DNA of 64,000 nt. Source: Alicyclobacillus pomorum DSM 14955 (lineage in GTDB: Bacteria > Bacillota > Bacilli > Alicyclobacillales > Alicyclobacillaceae). This document shows positions 8,049 to 17,013 of this stretch, piece by piece. The stretch covers positions 1-64,000 of the forward strand of contig NZ_AXAR01000009.1 in the NCBI RefSeq assembly GCF_000472905.1. Reading direction: 5' to 3'. Position 1 is the stretch's first letter; each line of letters begins with the position of its first letter. Below the pieces are notes generated by a model. That model was given only the letters and a program-made list of their open reading frames with translations, made no database searches and had not been told where the DNA came from. The position numbers and the translations under genes are program-made.

Positions 8049-10454
8049 CTAATGTTGGTCCGAGCTATCTTTCGACGGATAGGGGGCACTGCCCTTTGTA
8101 GCTTTCCAGATGATGTGGTTGAGTGTATCCTCGTTGTTTGCGTCAGGATACTTCCAATTCATTTGGTTTGAAACCGCAGCCATCGGAGCATTCTGACCGT
8201 TCATCGTATTGATTGGATAGCTTTCCGGCACAGCACCATAAGGTGCGAAATTTGGTTGATTCGTAAATGCGTTCAGCATGGGGATGGCGGATGCGTCAAA
8301 TTGATTCATTGGCTTCAGACCCAAAATCAGTTCCATGGTCCTTATCATGGAGTCCTGGTCATAAAACGTATGATCCACTTTCCCGGTTTGCGTGTAAGGA
8401 CTGATGACTAAGGCTTCCGTCCGATGCGCATCCACGTGGTCAGTACCTGCTTGAGGGTCATCCTCCACCACGAAGATAGCGGTATCTTTCCAGTATTGTG
8501 AGTGACTGACGGTGTCAACGAGTTTTCCAACAGCAAGGTCGTTTTGCGCAACCATGGCTTGCGGTGTTGGATAACCTGTTGATGTACCGGCTGTGTGGTC
8601 ATTCGGTAAGTACACCATTTCAAACTGCGGCAGATTGCCATTTTGCTCATATTGTTTAAATTCCTTTTGCCATTCGTTAAAACGAGTCATGTCGGAGATG
8701 GAAAGATCCCAACCCGCGTAATTGGGGTCGTAATGGTTTCCGATTGCGGGATCGTCCGGTGTCCATTTCCCATTGACAGGAGACTCCCAGTAATTGATGT
8801 ATTCGCCGTAGTCTCGGAAGGAAACCCCCCCTTTGAGCGCCTCATCCCACAAGTAACCGTTTGCCGGCTTCAGCGCAGGAATATCCACTCCATAGGCTTT
8901 GCGTCCGGAGTAATCTGGAAGCCATGTTTTTTCCGAGTAGTCATTGGATTCTCCGGCGGTCGCCCACTGGTGCCCAGGGTCACTCACTTCTCCATCACAG
9001 TAGAAGTTGTCAAGGAGGACAAACTGGTTTACGAGCTTGTGAAGGTTTGGAGTAATGAGTTGCCCGAACTGTGTGTAAGCGGGATTGCCATTGCCTTTAC
9101 TGATATCGCCGAACACTTGGTCGTAAGTCCGGTTTTCTTTGATGACGTAGATGACGTGTTTAATGGGAGAATGTTGATTTGCAAACCGCGGAATCGGGGA
9201 GTCCTTTTCTCCCTCCATGCTTCGGAGCCAACCAAACCCATCCGCACCGTACACGGTGTTGTTCTTCAGGACTTGTTGTGTGTACTTTTGCAGCTGTTCT
9301 TCATCTGGAACCGATATGAACGACATGGTTCCTTGCATCATGTTGCCGATGTATTGTCCGAATGTATTCGGACCCGCACCAAGCCCTTTTGCGTTCAGCA
9401 CCATGATGGTGTTTCCATCAAGGAACACACCCGTCGGATACCAAGCGGTCGGAATCAGTCCTTTCACGTCTCGTTTCGCAAGGTCAATGACGGCGACATC
9501 ATCACTGCCTGCGTTGGCGACATACAAGGTTTTCCCATCCTTGCTGACCGTTAATGCATCCGGTATTGTCCCAGGCTCGGCTCCTTTGTATGGGGCAAGG
9601 GAGATGGTTTGAACCACCGTTTGTTGTTTTGGATCAACGACGGAAATTTGATCACTGTCGGAATTGGCGATATAAATCTCGCCTGTCACCGGATTTTCTG
9701 CAATGGCATTGGGATGCAAACCGACCGGAATGGTTTTTTCGATGGACATATCCTTGGGATTCAACACGGTAACGGAGCTTTCGCCCCAGTTGCTGACGTA
9801 TAACTTGCTACCATCTTTACTAAGAAATGCGGTGTACGGGTCTTTTCCAACGGAAGTGGTGGCAACGATTTGTCCCGTGGATAAGTCAACTTTGGACACG
9901 GAATTACCCACATTGTTCGCTACATAAAGAAACTTTCCATCCGGAGAAACGGAAATGCCCATCGGTGTAAAATCTGTATTGTTCTTGTCTTTTAATAAGA
10001 TGGGCTGTTGCTCGGTCAAGAACAGGGCGGGGTTCTGTTCATTCACGGTGTAAACGCGGATTTTGTTATTACCGCCTGCAGACGCGTACAACGTTTTTCC
10101 ATCTGGACTGAAAGCCACACCCAGGTACAACCCCTGTCCATTTATATATGGAACGGTCTGCACGACTTTTTGATGTTGTACATCGATAACCTGCAAAGAT
10201 TCAGTACCTTGTCCATCATTAGACACAATAAGGTACTTCCCATCGGGACTCAGAGCACCGCCCATTGGGAAATCTCCCAAAGGTAATTGGCTACCTGCAG
10301 GCGTAAGGGTCCAACCGTGCGGTGTGACGCCTGTTCCGTTGGTTTGAGGACCGGCATATAGATAAGTGCCTGCAAGCGCGGTTCCAGACCCAGCAAGAAG
10401 TGTTGCCAATGTGATGCCAGCCATCAATTTCTTTCCTTTCGAGAACTTTTTCAT
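8049..10454 (-). CDS. Secreted YncE-type beta-propeller / phosphoesterase fusion
   Basis: An 801-aa exported protein. The start at 10454 is supported by GGAGGGG eight bases upstream and by the signal peptide MKKFSKGKKLMAGITLATLL followed by A-G-S-G-T-A-L-A. Residues about 45-390 hold YVTN/YncE blades, each with SPDGKxLYVANxGxxxVxVID-like repeats. Residues about 420-780 form an acid phosphatase/phospholipase C-like (phosphoesterase, PF04185-type) domain with VIKENRTYDQVFGD, LLDNFYCDGEVSDPGHQW and FVVEDDPQAGTDHVDAHRT, carrying the likely metal ligands. The substrate is not evident; a role in phosphate scavenging outside the cell is inference. It stands alone on the minus strand. Confidence 0.85.
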   Translation of the reverse strand: MKKFSKGKKLMAGITLATLLAGSGTALAGTYLYAGPQTNGTGVTPHGWTLTPAGSQLPLGDFPMGGALSPDGKYLIVSNDGQGTESLQVIDVQHQKVVQTVPYINGQGLYLGVAFSPDGKTLYASAGGNNKIRVYTVNEQNPALFLTEQQPILLKDKNNTDFTPMGISVSPDGKFLYVANNVGNSVSKVDLSTGQIVATTSVGKDPYTAFLSKDGSKLYVSNWGESSVTVLNPKDMSIEKTIPVGLHPNAIAENPVTGEIYIANSDSDQISVVDPKQQTVVQTISLAPYKGAEPGTIPDALTVSKDGKTLYVANAGSDDVAVIDLAKRDVKGLIPTAWYPTGVFLDGNTIMVLNAKGLGAGPNTFGQYIGNMMQGTMSFISVPDEEQLQKYTQQVLKNNTVYGADGFGWLRSMEGEKDSPIPRFANQHSPIKHVIYVIKENRTYDQVFGDISKGNGNPAYTQFGQLITPNLHKLVNQFVLLDNFYCDGEVSDPGHQWATAGESNDYSEKTWLPDYSGRKAYGVDIPALKPANGYLWDEALKGGVSFRDYGEYINYWESPVNGKWTPDDPAIGNHYDPNYAGWDLSISDMTRFNEWQKEFKQYEQNGNLPQFEMVYLPNDHTAGTSTGYPTPQAMVAQNDLAVGKLVDTVSHSQYWKDTAIFVVEDDPQAGTDHVDAHRTEALVISPYTQTGKVDHTFYDQDSMIRTMELILGLKPMNQFDASAIPMLNAFTNQPNFAPYGAVPESYPINTMNGQNAPMAAVSNQMNWKYPDANNEDTLNHIIWKATKGSAPYPSKDSSDQH

Positions 10455-10726
10455 AAATATTTCCCCTCCTTGCATCTAACCCTTCCTCGTAGACACTCTA
10501 CAAAATGGGCGTAAATATCTCGTGAAGTGATGATGAAATGGAGTTATACGTTTCAAAAAATATAGGTAAATGCGGGCCCGTGAATGGTACAGCATAGCGC
10601 AAATCGGGCAACCGCGAGATGGGGGAAGATACGATTTCAGTGGGTCTCGAGCCAATAGGATGTTCTATAACAACAATCACACGTTCGTAGCGAATACCGG
10701 GTGGGGATACGGTGGAATGACGCAAA
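10455..10726. other. Intergenic region upstream of the phosphoesterase
   Basis: Contains the ribosome site of the minus-strand gene and presumably its promoter. A 90-codon minus-strand frame here looks like a chance ORF: it has no ribosome site and a composition unlike its neighbours. I see nothing else. Confidence 0.3.
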
Positions 10727-10755
10727 TAAAAAACCCGCCGAAGCGGGTCGCGAGC
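10727..10755 (-). terminator. Intrinsic terminator of the DinB gene
   Basis: On the minus strand ACCCGCTTCGGCGGGT is followed by TTTTTTATT, a classical compact GC stem with a T-run. It lies about 20 bases after the stop of the DinB gene. Confidence 0.85.
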
Positions 10756-10766
10756 AAATGTGATAT

Positions 10767-11240
10767 TCATAGTAAGACCAGACGTTTTAACGCTTTGATT
10801 TGTCCTGTGTGCATCGTCTCATGATACATCGTGAGCAGTAACACATCGCCAACGGTTTCGAGTGGTGGAAGGCCGGGAAATTGAAATGGAGTTGGCATTT
10901 TCTCGTTGGTATTTTCAGAAAATGTAAGCTTCACTCGCTCTGATTGAGTATCTAACTGCTCTAGCAATGAATCAAGTGATGGGGGTTCCATCGTCCATTC
11001 CGACGGTTTCGTACCGCGGGAGAACAATTGCTTGTAATGCTCCGGAAGGATTGACTCTCGGTCTGTCATGACAAATAGAAATTGCTCAGCCGCGAGCAAG
11101 ATGTGCCCGACATTCCATAAAATCGAATTGTTAAACCCGTCAGGTACTTTCAAAGCTGCGTCAAAGCTTACTTCTTGCACAATTGACTTAATGTTGCCAT
11201 GAGAAAACGCAAACAGATTGATAAGCCCTTCGCTATTCAT
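10767..11240 (-). CDS. DinB-family four-helix protein
   Basis: A 157-aa protein of the DinB/YfiT-like metal-binding superfamily. The three His ligands are visible as N-V-G-H-I-L near residue 46 and H-E-T-M-H-T-G-Q-I near 140-148. Members include thiol-dependent transferases and many proteins of unknown function induced by stress. AGGAGGG lies 6 nt before the ATG. The gene is monocistronic with its own terminator. The substrate is unknown; a bacillithiol-dependent transferase is possible in a bacillithiol producer. Confidence 0.85.
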   Translation of the reverse strand: MNSEGLINLFAFSHGNIKSIVQEVSFDAALKVPDGFNNSILWNVGHILLAAEQFLFVMTDRESILPEHYKQLFSRGTKPSEWTMEPPSLDSLLEQLDTQSERVKLTFSENTNEKMPTPFQFPGLPPLETVGDVLLLTMYHETMHTGQIKALKRLVLL

Positions 11241-11396
11241 GGAAGCCCTCCTGACTCACAACTTATGCAAGCGAGAGTATTTTCCTTCCATGTATACGAA
11301 AGAAGAGGCGAGACAATTCGCGTGAGAAGTGGGGCAGCTCCCAGTTGTCCGGCTGAGCCCTGACGCGGACATCTACATACGCCTTTCTACCCCCGT

Positions 11397-11768
11397 CTAT
11401 TGGCGGGTATGCCTGTTGAAGTACCTTTGTGCAAGCATTTCACAGATGAGAAGTGTTGAGTATATCGCATACAATGAAGCGAACCAGAGTTCCGTTGGAT
11501 CGTTTCCGATAAAGTCAACCACACATGCTGTAAGTTCAATGGCAACAAATATGACTGTGTTTACTAACAAGGAGCGCTTCGGTGCGCGCCAACTGCGGTA
11601 TATGAGAAGCAGCCCAGTGACGATGGATACAATTCCAAGTACGAACCCCTGGTGCGTCACTTTTCCACCGATGATGAGAGCTATCACGCAAGCAAGGACC
11701 ATTGCGTAAATGGCACTGAAGTCTTTCAACATGATCCACCACACCCACCATTCTATGCTGATGTTCAT
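11397..11768 (-). CDS. Small membrane protein of unknown function
   Basis: A 123-aa hydrophobic protein with about four predicted membrane segments: Y-A-M-V-L-A-C-V-I-A-L-I-I-G-G, G-F-V-L-G-I-V-S-I-V-T-G-L-L-L-I-Y, L-V-N-T-V-I-F-V-A-I-E-L-T-A-C-V-V and a last one near 100. No family is recognised. The start is uncertain: the ATG at 11732 (MLKDFSA) has a better upstream purine stretch than 11768. Neighbours give no functional clue. Confidence 0.55.
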   Translation of the reverse strand: MNISIEWWVWWIMLKDFSAIYAMVLACVIALIIGGKVTHQGFVLGIVSIVTGLLLIYRSWRAPKRSLLVNTVIFVAIELTACVVDFIGNDPTELWFASLYAIYSTLLICEMLAQRYFNRHTRQ

Positions 11769-11888
11769 TCTACATGAGCTTCGGTGGGCTCCTCAAATGA
11801 ATTCGACGTGTTGTGGTAGGTGGAGAGGATTCAAACGCGGACTTGTCGAAGAAAGTCGAAGAGAATCTGCGGGAAGGAGGAATGTCTA

Positions 11889-12248
11889 GTGAGCGATGAC
11901 AGGCGGCTTGACCAAATGCAAGAGATGATGGGAGATTTGATTCGCGTCGTTGCGAACACCCATGCGATGGTCTTGGAGCTCAAAGATCAGGTGTCTGAGC
12001 TCAAAGATCAGGTCTCAGGGCTCGGAGAACAGGTGGCAGAGCTTACCGTTCAGGTTTCCGAGCTGAAAGACCAAGTGGCCGAGACCAACCGCAGACTCAC
12101 CGCTTTCGAGGAAAAAGTGGATGAGCGATTGGACGGCATGGAAGGCCAATTGTTCCGCGTACAGTTGTTGGAACGTCGCCAGGACAAGGCAAGCGCAAGG
12201 TTGGAGGTCCTCGAAACATACATGGAATTGCAGCAGGAAAAACAATAA
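11889..12248 (+). CDS. Heptad-repeat coiled-coil protein
   Basis: A 119-aa protein starting at GTG 11889, which is preceded by AAGGAGG at the proper distance; the open frame extends further upstream but without a site. Residues about 27-75 are near-perfect heptads of the type E-L-K-D-Q-V-S and E-Q-V-A-E-L-T, giving a long parallel coiled coil. The C-terminal third is also helical and charged. No enzymatic motif is present. Such short proteins are common in Bacillota as hypothetical coiled-coil genes. A structural or oligomerising role is inference. Confidence 0.65.
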   Translation: MSDDRRLDQMQEMMGDLIRVVANTHAMVLELKDQVSELKDQVSGLGEQVAELTVQVSELKDQVAETNRRLTAFEEKVDERLDGMEGQLFRVQLLERRQDKASARLEVLETYMELQQEKQ

Positions 12249-12250
12249 GC

Positions 12251-12274
12251 AGCCCTGAGGCGGGCTGCCTTGTC
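12251..12274 (+). terminator. Weak hairpin after the coiled-coil gene
   Basis: GCAGCCC and GGGCTGC flank a 6-nt loop immediately after the stop. There is only a short T-rich tail, so termination efficiency is uncertain. Confidence 0.5.
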
Positions 12275-12342
12275 CGATGGCTCTCAGTTGTATTCAAATC
12301 CCCAATGGTCCTGCGTCATTCTTCAAGCTTCCTGCACAGTCC

Positions 12343-13596
12343 TCACGCTTCTGCCCCTTTGCTTCGTCGCCTCTGCACCATCCACGCAATGCCGAAGCCT
12401 AAAAACATGGCGAACATCGGCATCATCGGGTAACGGAACCTGTCCCAAGCCGGGAAGAATAGGAACAACAGCGTGTTGTAGACAATCCACAGGACCGGGA
12501 AGAGGGCCAGTTTCCAGGCGATGCGCCGGGTAAAACAGACCACGAGCCCCACAATGGCCAGCAGCATGAACAACCAGTACGCGCTGGTGCAAATCATGTT
12601 CACCGTCGGGGTGAGAGCGTTGTTCACGATGCGGAACGTGTACCAGACGCTGTTCACGTCGTCTTTGTACAAGCTCACAATCTTGAGGAAACCGTGGTAC
12701 AGCGTGGATTTCGGATGCGCTAAGATGTGTTGCACGGCAACTTGCTTGCCAATTTGGTCTTCTTTGATCTCGTTGTTGCCCGCAGCGAGGAGCGGATTTT
12801 GCCACGGCAGCCAGGACCAGTAGTAGCCGCCGTCGGTCTTGGTCCCTTGCCACAGGTTGACGCCGCCGTTGGTGGAGACGAGCACAAAATGGTGCAAGGA
12901 GAGGATGTTCCGGATGGTCACGGGCAGGATGCCCACGACCATGGACACACCATACGTCACTGTGCGCCAAAATCCTTCCATCCACCGCCGACCTTGAATA
13001 ACCCACTCGTAGAGCAGGACAACCACCGGGAAGAGCAGTGCAATCGGCCGCACATCGCTGGCAAAGCCAATGGCCAACCCGGAGAGAATGGTCAGTCGCA
13101 GCCATCCCTTGTGACTCACACTGGTGGATCGTACGTACAAATATGTGGACAGCATCAAAAGTACGGTGAATAGTTCCTCAGAGCCGAGAATGGAGTTCCA
13201 GAGAATTTGACTTGGTAGCACGGTGTAGGCGACAGACGCAATGGCTGCCGCCAATCTCGACTGAAACACGTAGAGTGTCAGTAAGTAGACGAGGACGACA
13301 ATCACCGTGCTCAGTACGGCGTTCACAAACAGCCCGACCATCATGTGCGGGCCAAACACGCGGATGAACAAAGACAGGAAAAACGGCCAGCCAATCGGCC
13401 AATAGGCCGTGGCATGTCCGTTCCAGACGTACATGTTCTGTTCCGCCAACTGCACGGCGTGCGTGAAGTACCACTCGAAATCCGCTTTTTGCGGCGGGTG
13501 CATATATCCAATCCACAGGCCGCGCAGTACGAGGTTCACAAGGACCAGTGGCAACAAAAACCGCTTGGACACCTCGGGGCGCTCACTCACTTCCAT
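12343..13596 (-). CDS. GT39-type membrane glycosyltransferase (PMT/ArnT-like)
   Basis: A polytopic membrane protein of about 417 aa that should transfer a sugar from a polyprenyl-phosphate donor on the outer membrane face. Residue numbers follow the 13596 start. The first extracellular loop carries the acidic D-F-E-W-Y-F motif (near 38-43), the counterpart of the catalytic Asp in PMT/ArnT enzymes, followed by Y-W-P-I-G-W-P-F-F. About ten further membrane helices follow, and the tail ends M-V-Q-R-R-R. The frame reaches 13662, which overlaps the previous gene by 8 nt. ATG 13596 has AAGGAGG upstream, although at a long spacing, and starts just before the first helix. It pairs with the GT2-GtrA gene, which could make its donor. 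Confidence 0.8.
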   Translation of the reverse strand: MEVSERPEVSKRFLLPLVLVNLVLRGLWIGYMHPPQKADFEWYFTHAVQLAEQNMYVWNGHATAYWPIGWPFFLSLFIRVFGPHMMVGLFVNAVLSTVIVVLVYLLTLYVFQSRLAAAIASVAYTVLPSQILWNSILGSEELFTVLLMLSTYLYVRSTSVSHKGWLRLTILSGLAIGFASDVRPIALLFPVVVLLYEWVIQGRRWMEGFWRTVTYGVSMVVGILPVTIRNILSLHHFVLVSTNGGVNLWQGTKTDGGYYWSWLPWQNPLLAAGNNEIKEDQIGKQVAVQHILAHPKSTLYHGFLKIVSLYKDDVNSVWYTFRIVNNALTPTVNMICTSAYWLFMLLAIVGLVVCFTRRIAWKLALFPVLWIVYNTLLFLFFPAWDRFRYPMMPMFAMFLGFGIAWMVQRRRSKGAEA

Positions 13597-13654
13597 TCCT
13601 GAGGAGGACCTCCTTCCATCTCGTCCTTGCCGCAGGACTGCGACAGGCGGCGGA

Positions 13655-14788
13655 TTACTCATGCGTGACGCGAATTTTGCGCTTCACTTTTTTCTTTTTC
13701 TCCGCCGGCGTGGCCCAGGTGAATTTATTGTTGGCCGTGAACGACCACGCGGTGGCGACAATGATGCCGATGCATTGTCCAAACAAGGCGTGCCAGTGCA
13801 ACTGATGGAAGATGTGTGCCACCAGCGCCGTGATGGCGATGCCAACGCTAGAGACCAGGACAAACATGGGCATTTGCAGCGCTCTGCGCCACTTGACGGG
13901 ATGTGCGTGCTCCTTACCCCAGGTGACTTTGTCGTTCCACAAGAAGTTGTGCACCATGGCGACGAGGGATGAAATAATAGACGCCCACGCCACCGTTTTG
14001 ATGTGAAACACGTACAGGCACACGCTCATCATGATGAGGTTGACCACCACACCCAGCGCGCCGACCATGCAGAACACGTAAAAGCGGCGGTCTTCCGGGC
14101 TGTTCCAGAGCAGCGTGCCGATGTGTTTCAAGTAGTTCCACTGCTCGCGCAGACTCATCTTCGATTCCCCGGCATCGCGGGCCTGAAACGAGTACGGAAT
14201 CTCATGAACCGTCTCGTAGTGACCGTTCACGAGAACTTCCATCAAAATTTTCCAGCCAATTGGATTCAGTTTGGCATCCTTGATGACGTCGCGGTGCAAG
14301 CCAAAGTAGCCGCCCGTGCAGTCGGAGATGGATCGCAACCGTTTAATGGCAAGTTGTCCGATTTTGCGCGCGGTCCACGAGACCAATTTGCGGAAGGCGT
14401 TCAAACCTCCGTCGGATCCACCTGGAACAAACCGACTGGGGATGACCACGTCAATCCCTTCGCGTAGCCGCTCCAAAATGGTCGACAGCAGTTCCGGTGG
14501 GTGTTGCAGGTCCGCGTCCATGACCACGATGTACTTGCCACTGCTGCGGCGGAATCCTTCCACCACCGCGGTGCCCAGACCGCGTTCGTTTTCCCGGTGC
14601 ACGTAGTGAACGTGCTTGTGCTTCTGCGACAACGCTGCCAGGGTTTGCGGCGTGTCGTCCTTGCTGTCGTCGATAAACCAGATCTCGTATTCGCACCCGA
14701 CAGGCGCCAGTGTCCTGTCAATGCGCTCTACGATGGTCTGGACGTTTTCCTTTTCATTAAACGTCGGTATGACAATACTGAGTTCCAT
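13655..14788 (-). CDS. GT2 polyprenyl-phosphate mannosyltransferase fused to GtrA
   Basis: A 377-aa two-domain protein. Residues 1 to about 230 are a dolichyl-phosphate-mannose-synthase-like GT2 domain: LSIVIPTFNEKENV, FIDDSKDDTP, the DxD-type VVMDADLQHPPE, and IPSRFVPGGS. Residues about 240-365 are a GtrA domain of four helices with the N-F-L-W-N-D-K-V-T-W and N-N-K-F-T-W repeats. It is expected to charge polyprenyl phosphate with a sugar (mannose is the natural guess given manC next door) and help flip it. GAGG lies 10 nt before the ATG. It is divergent from manC and in an operon with the GT39 gene. Confidence 0.88.
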   Translation of the reverse strand: MELSIVIPTFNEKENVQTIVERIDRTLAPVGCEYEIWFIDDSKDDTPQTLAALSQKHKHVHYVHRENERGLGTAVVEGFRRSSGKYIVVMDADLQHPPELLSTILERLREGIDVVIPSRFVPGGSDGGLNAFRKLVSWTARKIGQLAIKRLRSISDCTGGYFGLHRDVIKDAKLNPIGWKILMEVLVNGHYETVHEIPYSFQARDAGESKMSLREQWNYLKHIGTLLWNSPEDRRFYVFCMVGALGVVVNLIMMSVCLYVFHIKTVAWASIISSLVAMVHNFLWNDKVTWGKEHAHPVKWRRALQMPMFVLVSSVGIAITALVAHIFHQLHWHALFGQCIGIIVATAWSFTANNKFTWATPAEKKKKVKRKIRVTHE

Positions 14789-14899
14789 AAATTTTAGACC
14801 TCGTTTTCATAGTTGTGGACATGACCGTACAGACAGTACTATTCTAGTGGAGTCTTGAAGGAACGTCTACCTCACCCTGTTCCGAAAGGAGTCTGGGCC

Positions 14900-16276
14900 A
14901 TGAAGTTAATCTTGCTCTCCGGCGGTTCTGGCAAGCGGTTGTGGCCGATGTCGAACGACAGCCGATCCAAGCAATTCCTCAAAGTGCTTTCTGCAGGAGA
15001 CAACCAGAAAGTCTCGATGCTGCAACGCGTGTGGCGGCAACTAGGCAATATGAACCTGCACCCACATGCCTACGTTTGTGCGTCGAAAGCGCAGTGGGAA
15101 GTCATCACTTCACAAATTGGCGACATTCCCTTTATTCAGGAGCCTTCCCGAAGAGACACGTTTCCAGCCATCGCGTTGGCATCGCTGTACCTGTCCGACG
15201 TCGTAGGATGCTCCGGGGATGAAGTGGTGGTTGTGGTTCCCGTGGATCACTTTGTGGACGACGAGTATTTTTCCCAAGTCGTTCAATTGGAAGCCGCCTT
15301 GTCGGCGTCGGGGGCCGACTTGGCGCTGCTCGGCGTGCAGCCGACAGCACCGACGAGCAAGTTTGGGTACATTCGCGTCAAGCCGTCTGAAACGACGGGC
15401 GACTGGATGGATGTTGACTCCTTTGTGGAAAAACCACCCACGGAGTTGGCAGAGCGGTTGATTGCGGAAGGGGCCTTGTGGAACTGCGGGGTGTTCTGCT
15501 TCCGGCTCGAGTTCATTCAGTCTGTGCTCGCGGCGAAGGGGTATCCGACCACGTACAAAGCACTGCTGGAGCAATTTGACGCGTTGCCCAAGCGCAGCTT
15601 CGACTACGAAGTCGTGGAACAGACGGATTCGATTGTGGCAAGAGGGTACTCCGGTACGTGGAAAGACCTAGGTACGTGGGAGTCGTTGTCCGAAGAAATG
15701 GCCGATCCGTTCGCGGGCAACGGCGAGGCAGTGGCGTGCGAAAACACCCACATCATCAACGAGCTGGACATTCCCGTTGTCGCCATGGGGTTGAAAGACG
15801 TCATGGTGGTCACCACGCCAGACGGGATTCTGGTGGCGGACAAGAAAAGCACCAGCAAGCTGAAGGACGTCATCGGACACTACGAAGGTCGACCCATGTA
15901 CGAAGAGCGCCGGTGGGGTTCCTACCGCGTCCTCGACGTGCAGAAGCTGGAGGACGGCACCGAGGTGCTCACCAAGTCCATTGAGCTGTTGCCTGGGCAC
16001 AACATCAGTTACCAGAAGCACTTCAAGCGGTCCGAGATTTGGACGATTGTGGAAGGGACGGGAGAACTGGCACTGGACAACCGCATCGTGCCGGTGGTTC
16101 CCGGAGACGTCATCCGCATTTACGCCGAGCAGTGGCACGCCATCCGGGCCACCACGCGGTTGAAGTTCATTGAGGTGCAGCGCGGATCGGAACTGGTGGA
16201 AGAAGACATTGTCCGCCGCTACCTGGACTGGGAAGACATCTGCACGCACTGCAGGTCGGGCATCGGCATCTCGTAA
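14900..16276 (+). CDS. manC: Mannose-1-phosphate guanylyltransferase / mannose-6-phosphate isomerase
   Basis: Makes GDP-mannose from mannose-1-phosphate and GTP. The N-terminus carries L-L-S-G-G-S-G-K-R-L-W-P-M-S (the GMP transfer loop), then VVPVDHFVDD, SFVEKPP and LWNCGVFCF. The C-terminal cupin part (about 330-458) with GHNISYQKHFKRSE matches the type II isomerase domain of bifunctional ManC. ATG 14900 is chosen over 14855 because AAAGGAG lies 9 nt upstream and the conserved MKLILLSGG starts there; this gives 458 aa. With the divergent GT2-GtrA and GT39 genes it forms a mannosylation unit. Confidence 0.93.
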   Translation: MKLILLSGGSGKRLWPMSNDSRSKQFLKVLSAGDNQKVSMLQRVWRQLGNMNLHPHAYVCASKAQWEVITSQIGDIPFIQEPSRRDTFPAIALASLYLSDVVGCSGDEVVVVVPVDHFVDDEYFSQVVQLEAALSASGADLALLGVQPTAPTSKFGYIRVKPSETTGDWMDVDSFVEKPPTELAERLIAEGALWNCGVFCFRLEFIQSVLAAKGYPTTYKALLEQFDALPKRSFDYEVVEQTDSIVARGYSGTWKDLGTWESLSEEMADPFAGNGEAVACENTHIINELDIPVVAMGLKDVMVVTTPDGILVADKKSTSKLKDVIGHYEGRPMYEERRWGSYRVLDVQKLEDGTEVLTKSIELLPGHNISYQKHFKRSEIWTIVEGTGELALDNRIVPVVPGDVIRIYAEQWHAIRATTRLKFIEVQRGSELVEEDIVRRYLDWEDICTHCRSGIGIS

Positions 16277-16289
16277 CACGTTGTTCATC

Positions 16290-16317
16290 ACCTCCCCGCA
16301 ACAGCTTGTGGGGAGGT
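16290..16317 (+). terminator. Terminator after manC
   Basis: ACCTCCCC (16290-16297) and GGGGAGGT (16310-16317) form an 8-bp stem followed by TGTGTATAT. It separates manC from the nicotinamidase gene. Confidence 0.7.
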
Positions 16318-16372
16318 TGTGTATATACACAACGCATTCCATGGTCTATGCTCGGAGAGAGGGGGAGCGCAT

Positions 16373-16933
16373 ATGAGCAAAGCGTTACTCGTCATTGACT
16401 ACACCTACGACTTTGTCGCGGACGACGGACGGTTGACCTGCGGAAAACCGGCTCAGGCCATCGACGAATACATCACGCAGCTCACCAAGTCGTTTGTGGC
16501 GGACGGAGACTACGTGGTGTTTGCGGTGGACGTGCACGACGAAAACGACGCGTTTCATCCGGAGACGAAGTTGTTCCCACCGCACAACATTCGCACAACA
16601 AAGGGCAGAGACCTGTACGGTGCGCTCGGTCGCTACTTTGCGCAACTGGCAGAGAAGGGACTGCCGGACCACGTGAAGTGGATGGACAAGACGCGGTACA
16701 GTTCCTTTGCGGGAACGGACCTGGAATTGTTCCTCCGGGCTCGGGGCGTGAATGAATTACACCTGGTGGGCGTATGCACGGACATCTGCGTGCTGCACAC
16801 GGCGGTCGATGCGTACAACAAAGGGTACCGGATTGTCGTGCACGAAAAAGGTGTGGCCAGTTTTAACCCAGCCGGGCACGAGTGGGCCTTGGGCCACTTT
16901 GAAGGGGCGCTGGGGGCAACCGTCATTCGCTAA
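16373..16933 (+). CDS. pncA: Nicotinamidase / isochorismatase-family cysteine hydrolase
   Basis: Cytosolic hydrolase expected to convert nicotinamide to nicotinate for NAD salvage. The catalytic triad is visible: Asp9 in VIDYTYDF, Lys in W-M-D-K-T-R-Y-S-S-F (about 104) and Cys in GVCTDICVLHTA (about 142). The metal-binding D-V-H plus the later H-P-E-T segment are conserved in nicotinamidases of the Bacillus YueJ type. The length is 186 aa. The start at ATG 16373 follows a GAGAGGGGG site. Confidence 0.85.
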   Translation: MSKALLVIDYTYDFVADDGRLTCGKPAQAIDEYITQLTKSFVADGDYVVFAVDVHDENDAFHPETKLFPPHNIRTTKGRDLYGALGRYFAQLAEKGLPDHVKWMDKTRYSSFAGTDLELFLRARGVNELHLVGVCTDICVLHTAVDAYNKGYRIVVHEKGVASFNPAGHEWALGHFEGALGATVIR

Positions 16934-16937
16934 GAGA

Positions 16938-17013
16938 GATCCGCAGGGGCAACCGATGCGTGTGCGGGGGAGACCCGTTGACGCACCGGGGGTTCACTGC
17001 GGATGATCTTGTT
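16938..17013 (+). ncRNA. Long nested stem-loop between pncA and the GGDEF gene
   Basis: GATCCGCAG pairs with CTGCGGAT-GATC at the base, AACC with GGTT and TGCGT with ACGCA inside, and GGG-GAGA-CCC closes the top with a GNRA-like tetraloop. The parts nest in one roughly 75-nt imperfect hairpin. Only CTTGTTT follows, a poor T-run. It could be a terminator of pncA or a structured leader for the GGDEF gene 300 nt downstream. It does not match the c-di-GMP, TPP or c-di-AMP consensus that I know. Confidence 0.45.

Noticed and set aside
8643-9554. 303-codon plus-strand frame
   Set aside because: Antisense to the propeller/phosphoesterase gene, with no protein-like motifs.
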